Below, in pieces: positions 49,301 through 55,300 of a stretch of 64,000 nucleotides of DNA. The translations under genes were made by a program, and so were the position numbers. This stretch comes from Gavia stellata. Taxonomy: Eukaryota > Chordata > Aves > Gaviiformes > Gaviidae. The notes under the pieces are model-generated. The model saw only the letters and a list, made by a program, of their open reading frames with translations. It was not told where the DNA came from and did not search any database. The stretch is taken from contig NC_082602.1 of assembly GCF_030936135.1 (NCBI RefSeq), positions 4,402,001 through 4,466,000 on the forward strand. Reading direction: 5' to 3'. Positions within the stretch are counted from its first letter, which is position 1, and the number at the start of each line of letters is the position of its first letter.

Positions 49301-52300
49301 GACAAGGGGCGTCCCCCTCTCTGGGGGACAACCATGCTCCACATCGAGGTCATCGACATCAATGACAACCGCCCTGTCTTCGTCCGCCCGCCCAATGGCA
49401 CCATCCTGCACATCAAGGAGGTAAATCCCTTGAGATGGAGCGGGGGGTCATGGTATGCTGAGACCATGCCTGGGAGCACTCCTGCCTACTGGTGGCAAAA
49501 TCCAATCTCCATCTCCACCAGGGATGGGACAAGACCTTGATTTAACACGTGGCAAGAAGGTTTGGGTCATGGGGCTGGATGGTCAACAACAGCCCCTTTC
49601 CATATGTGCGAGCGGGGATGCTGGGGCAGCTTTGAGGAACGGAAACCCCAGCAGCACACAAAATAAGGAAACAGACGGTCACTGCGTGCCAAGCCTGTTT
49701 ATAAAAAAGGGCCAGAAAGTTGACATTTAAGATGTTTCTCCTTTCTGGGAAGCCAGGCTTGGCTTGGCTCAGCCAGTCCCCGGCGCGTGCATGGAGCAGC
49801 CACCCAGCCGAAGGGAATCATGGCTCCACATTGCCAGCCCCCACTTGGGTTTTGGGCAGCAGGAGCCTGCTGACCTCAATACAAGGGGGTAGGGCGGGGA
49901 GAGGGGGCTCACGTGCAATGCTGGGGCTGAGGGGCTGCCTGTGTGCAAGCAGGAGATCCCCCTGCGGTCCAACGTCTACGAGGTCTACGCCACAGACAAA
50001 GATGAGGGCCTCAACGGAGCCGTGCTCTACAACCTGCTGAAAACCGGGGCGGGGAACAAAGACTGGGAGTATTTCAGCATTGACTCGGTCAGCGGGCTGA
50101 TCCAGACGGCCATGCGGCTGGACCGGGAGAAGCAGGCGGTGTACAACGTGAGCCAGGCAGCAGTGCACCTGTGGGGTGGCTGGGACGGACCTCGAGGCTG
50201 CGGGTCTGGTGTGGGTCTGGCGGGATGCAAGTGATGTGGTGGGGATGGGGTCAGCTGCCAGTCATGAAGATGTCACATCTTTGCAGGAGCTGGGTGGTTA
50301 CCAAGTGGCATCGGGGAGTTGCGTCCTGGTGGGCCAACTCCCAATTCCCTGTTAAATCCCCCCAAAATCCTCTGCCACCCAGCTGTCCTCTCTGTCCCTG
50401 CCTCAGCGATGTCTCCTGGCTTGCGTGGCTTTGCCCAGGATGGCCCTTTTGCTTTTCTCCCCAGCTGATCATCGTAGCCTGCGACCAGGGCCAGCCAGCC
50501 TACGAGACCATGCAGCCCCTCCAGGTCGCGCTGGATGACATCGATGACAATGAGCCCATCTTCCTCAGACCACCTGTAAGGCACCGGGATGGAGGGGAGG
50601 GACAAAGGGGATGCAGGGATGGGGATGCCGGCGAGCACGTGTGAGGGAGCATGCGCTGCTGGGCATCACCGTGGTGGGGAGCACGATGGGATTTGCCCGC
50701 TTTTATTTAAAGCCACCTCAATGCTCATAACCCTCCCTTCTCCCGGGGTCTCTGGCAGAGGGACAGTCCCCAGTACCAGGCACTCTCTGTCCCCGAGCAC
50801 TCGCGGCCAGGCACAGTGGTGGGGAACGTCACCGGGGCGGTGGATGCGGATGAAGGCTCCAATGCCATCGTCTACTACTTCATAGCAGGTGGGTGCCAAG
50901 CGGGGAGGGGAAAGGCAGCTCTGCATCCCCCCGCACACCCCTTGCCAAAGGTTTCCGTCACTCCCATCATCTCCTCTCTGCCTTTCTGCCTTGGTCAACG
51001 GGCGAGGTGGCATTTCAGAAATGTCGAGCCCAAAGGGGACTATCTGGGGACCCCCTTTCTGCATCCAGCTGGGAACCAGGAGAGCAACTTCCAGCTGAGC
51101 CGAGAGGGGAAGCTGCAGGTCTTGCGAGACCTGGACCGGGAGAAGGAGCCGTACTACTCCATCATCGTCAAAGCGTCCAGCCAGCGGAACTGGTCCCCTC
51201 CCCGGGGCCAGCGGGCAGGCAGAGCCCAGCCCTGGGACCTCAGCGGGGACCTGACCCTTCAGGAGGTGCGGATCTTCCTGGACGACATCAATGACCAGTC
51301 CCCCCAGTTCACCAAGTCGGAGTACACGGCGGGTAAGGGGTGCTGGGGCCCTGGGGGCCACCAGGAGCCAGAAATGCTCTGGGGAAAATCTAGCTGTATG
51401 AAGGGTCAGTGAGAGCCAGCCCGGCCCCAGGTCCCTGTCCCATCTCTCTCTCAAAGGGGTTGCCACCGACGCCAAAGTGGGATCGGAGCTGATCAGAGTG
51501 GTCGCAGTGGACGCCGATGTGGGCAATAACAGCCTGGTCCTGTACAACATCTTGGGCATCCGCTACATCAAGCAGCACTCCAACGACTCCGAGGAGGTGG
51601 CCAACATCTTCAGCATTGGTGCGTACCCTACATGCCATGGGAGCACAGGGCCATGTCCAGAGATGTCCCTGTGGCCAGACATCCCCATGGCCAGGGTCAC
51701 TAATCCTGGGCTTGTGACCGTCCTTCCCCAGGAACCCTTGATGGGATCCTGCGAACCTTCGACCTCTTCACGGCCTACAACCCTGGCTACTTCGTGGTGG
51801 ACATCATGGCCTCTGACCTGGTGGGCCACAACGACACGGCCATTGTGGGGATTTACATCCTGCGGGATGACCAGCGGGTCAAAATCATCATCAACGAGAT
51901 CCCCGACAAAGTCAGGCAGTTCGAGGAGGAGTTCATCAGCCTGCTCTCCAACATCACGGGTGCCATCGTCAACACGGATGATGTGCAGGTAACCATCTAC
52001 CTTTGAGGTTGCTTCAAGAGGTAGGTAACCTTCCACATGCTGCTTGGGAGGTCTCCTTTGGGGGTGCCCTGTCTGTATAAACCATAGACACCCCTGAGCT
52101 CTGAAGGTGATGGATAGACCCCAGGCTGGGTTGTATCGAAGGGGTCCAGACCAACCCCATGCCAAGCTTGTGGGTCTCTTGCCACGCAAGCACACCTTGG
52201 GGCATGCTCAGGAGGTGCCCCTGGAACAGACACCTCTCCCACACTGCAGACCTTGCTGTCTCTCCCCAGTTCCATGTTGACAAGAAAGGTCGGGTGAACT

Positions 52301-55300
52301 TTGCGCAGACAGAGCTGCTGATCCACGTGGTGAACAGGGAGACCAACCGCATCTTGGACGTGGAGCGGTATGTCACCTGGCCCATCACCCAGCCCATCAC
52401 CTGGCCCATCGAGTCCTCGGGGACCATCACTAATGTCGAGATGCCCAAGCAACCCTTCTCTTCTCAGGGTGATTCAGATGATAGATGAGAACAAGGAGCA
52501 GCTGAGGAACCTCTTCAGGAACTACAACGTGCTGGACGTGCAGCCCGCCATCACCGCCCGGGCCCCGGATGACCTCTCGGCTCTGCAGGTAACAGCCCAG
52601 CTGGGGCTGGAGATGGCTGATGCTTGCAGGTGGGGTGATGTCCCTTCGCATCCTCCATGGCCCTCCATGGCCTGGAGAGATGTTTCACCCAAATAATTTC
52701 GGGTGGGTGCCCGCCGCTGGGTGCTGGCTGTGTGCCGGAGGTTGCCACTACCCCTCTGTCTCTCCTAGATGGCCATCATCGTGCTGGCTGTCCTGCTCTT
52801 CCTGGCTGCCATGCTCTTCATCCTCATGAACTGGTACTACCGGACAGTGTGAGTAACGCCTGGGCTCTGCCCCATGGCCGCAATGTCCCCACGGGCCAGG
52901 GGGACCTGCGTAGCTGCTTCCAGCCCTGGCAGTGCTGACAAGCAAAGGAGGGCATCAGCTTCCCAACACCTTCTGCGGTGGGGCTCAGCCTGGGTTCAGA
53001 AATTGCCCCTCTTCCCCCAAAACGTAATGGTTTTAATACTGATAGCGCCTCTCCCTGCCAAGCCCGCCATCTTTATAGATACAGGGGCTGTTTGCAGGGT
53101 TATTGCAAATCTGTGTCCTCCTCTCCTTTCAAGCATCTTCCTTATTTTCTTCCCTGATTCGCTGTATTTCTTTCGCAGGCACAAAAGGAAATTGAAAGCC
53201 ATAGTGGCTGGCTCCACCGGTGAGCAGTGTTTGGGGTTTTCCAGCTGCATGAGACAGCAGGGTGCATGAAGAGCACAGAGGGGGTACACAGGGAGACATG
53301 GGGGATGTTAGCGGGGTGTAAATCAGAAGTGATCCTGCCCAGCGAGGCATGATGGTGGGAGGCTTTTCTCAGCATCCAGGCTCCGTGTTACCAGCCGCAT
53401 CCCAGCGTGTTTCTCACGCCACCGGTGCCTTTTTGGTTGCCGAGTTTCCCTTCCCGATAAAGAAGTGCCACCCTGTGGTTTGCTGCTCAGCCCGCCGACG
53501 TGCCGCCCCATAACCCCTGCCCCTGCCTTTTGCAGGGAACAGAGGCTTCATGGACATCATGGACATGCCAAACACCAACAAGTACTCCTTTGATGGGTGA
53601 GTTCTCCCATTCCTTCCCCTCCCCGGTTTGCCACCTCGTGGGATTGCAGGCTGCTCCCGAGAGAGGGACACCTGCATTTTGCAGGCAGGGATGCATGGGA
53701 GGTGGAGACTCGATGCCTCTCTGCTCTGCGGAGGGATGCAGCCAGACATGCCATGCGGGGCATGACTCTGGCCCTGGGACATGTGCTTTCAAAGAGAGAG
53801 CTTGAGAGCTTTTAAAGCTGAAAGACCTCGTGCCTTCTCCTATAACTCCGTCTCTGCCAACACTGGCCAGGCTTGGGGTAAGCAGAGGTGACGGGTGAAG
53901 GTCAACACACATCTGGATCCAAAGCAGCCAAATTCATGCCTGCACAGGACAGGAGGAGGCAGCGCAGCCTCAACATCTGGGCTCTGGATGGGGTTAGGGA
54001 TGCTGCCGGGTTTTCAGCAGCTCTTTACTTGTGCTGAGGGCTGCTCCTCTCCCCCCTGGGCAGGGCCAACCCGGTGTGGCTGGACCCCTTCTGCAGGAAC
54101 ATGGAACTGGCGGCGCAGGCGGAGCACGAGGATGACCTGCCGGAGAACCTGAGTGAGATCACTGACCTCTGGAACAGCCCTGCCCGCACCCACGTGAGCC
54201 ATGGCCCCCGCCGGGACACCTCTTCCCCACGCCTGACACCCACACCGCCTCCTCAGCCACTCTCTCCTCCCGCAGGGGACCTTCGGGAGAGAGCCCTCCG
54301 CGGCCAAGCCGGAAGATGACCGCTACCTGCGGGCAGCCATCCAGGAGTACGACAACATTGCCAAGCTGGGGCAGATCATGCGGGAAGGACCCATCAAGGT
54401 GAGTGGTGAGCACGGGCATCCTCCACCAAGGAATCTTCTCCTACCGCTACGGCTTCCAGGTTCACGGCTGCGGCACCGGAGGGTGATGTTGCTCCAAGAA
54501 ATGCTGGGATGGGGCCAGCCTCCCTCTAACAAATCCATCTCCCTTGGGTAACCCGTCGTCTCTCCCCCTCCACCCAGGGCTCTCTCTTGAAGGTGGTCCT
54601 GGATGATTACATGCGCTTGAAAAAACTCTTTGCCCAGCGGATGGTGCATAGGGCCACCGCCAGTCAGGGGGACCGCTCCTCGGTCTCAGAGGTAGACGGG
54701 GTGTGCATGGGCATGGGGAGATGCTTGCCGTGCCCTCTGGGATGCAGTGTGTCTTCCCGGCCCCGCAGGCTGCGGTCGCTCCCCGTGGCTGCGGTCCCCA
54801 TCACCCAGTGGTCTCCTGGCTCTCCGCTCAGCGAAAACGAACCAGATGCCGGTTTTCCACTGAGGCTGCTGGTTCCCCACAATGCCCCCGCTCTTGTGAC
54901 CCCCCCATGTTTCCTCTGAACATCAGCAGCACCCTCTCCGTCGGTCTCTCCCACGCTGGGGGAGGACCCCCCTCTTGGTGGGGGGTGCTCTGTCCATCAC
55001 CTCCCCATCTCCCCGCAAAGGGGCAGCAGCTCCACCGAGGCTGGCCAAGAAGCTGCGGGTCCCTGCACAGACACGGGGACATCTTCCCTGCCCCTCTGCT
55101 CCTCTGAGCTTATCAACCCAGCAGGTTTTTGAGGCAAAAAGGCTGGGACAGAGGGTTTTGTTGCAGGAGGGCTGGTGTGGGGAGAAGCAGCTTCTCCCGC
55201 AGCCTTGCCCCTCTTCATGGGGGGAAAAACATGGGGCAAACAGTGTGGAGGAGAGCAGTGGGACAGGAGACACCTTTCAGCCCTTCTGCCCCCGTCCCTC

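Noticed and set aside
54769..54871. Possible counterpart of mammalian CDH23 exon 68
   Set aside because: The acceptor is plausible, but no GT donor gives a phase-0 length, and I cannot match the translation to the mammalian exon.
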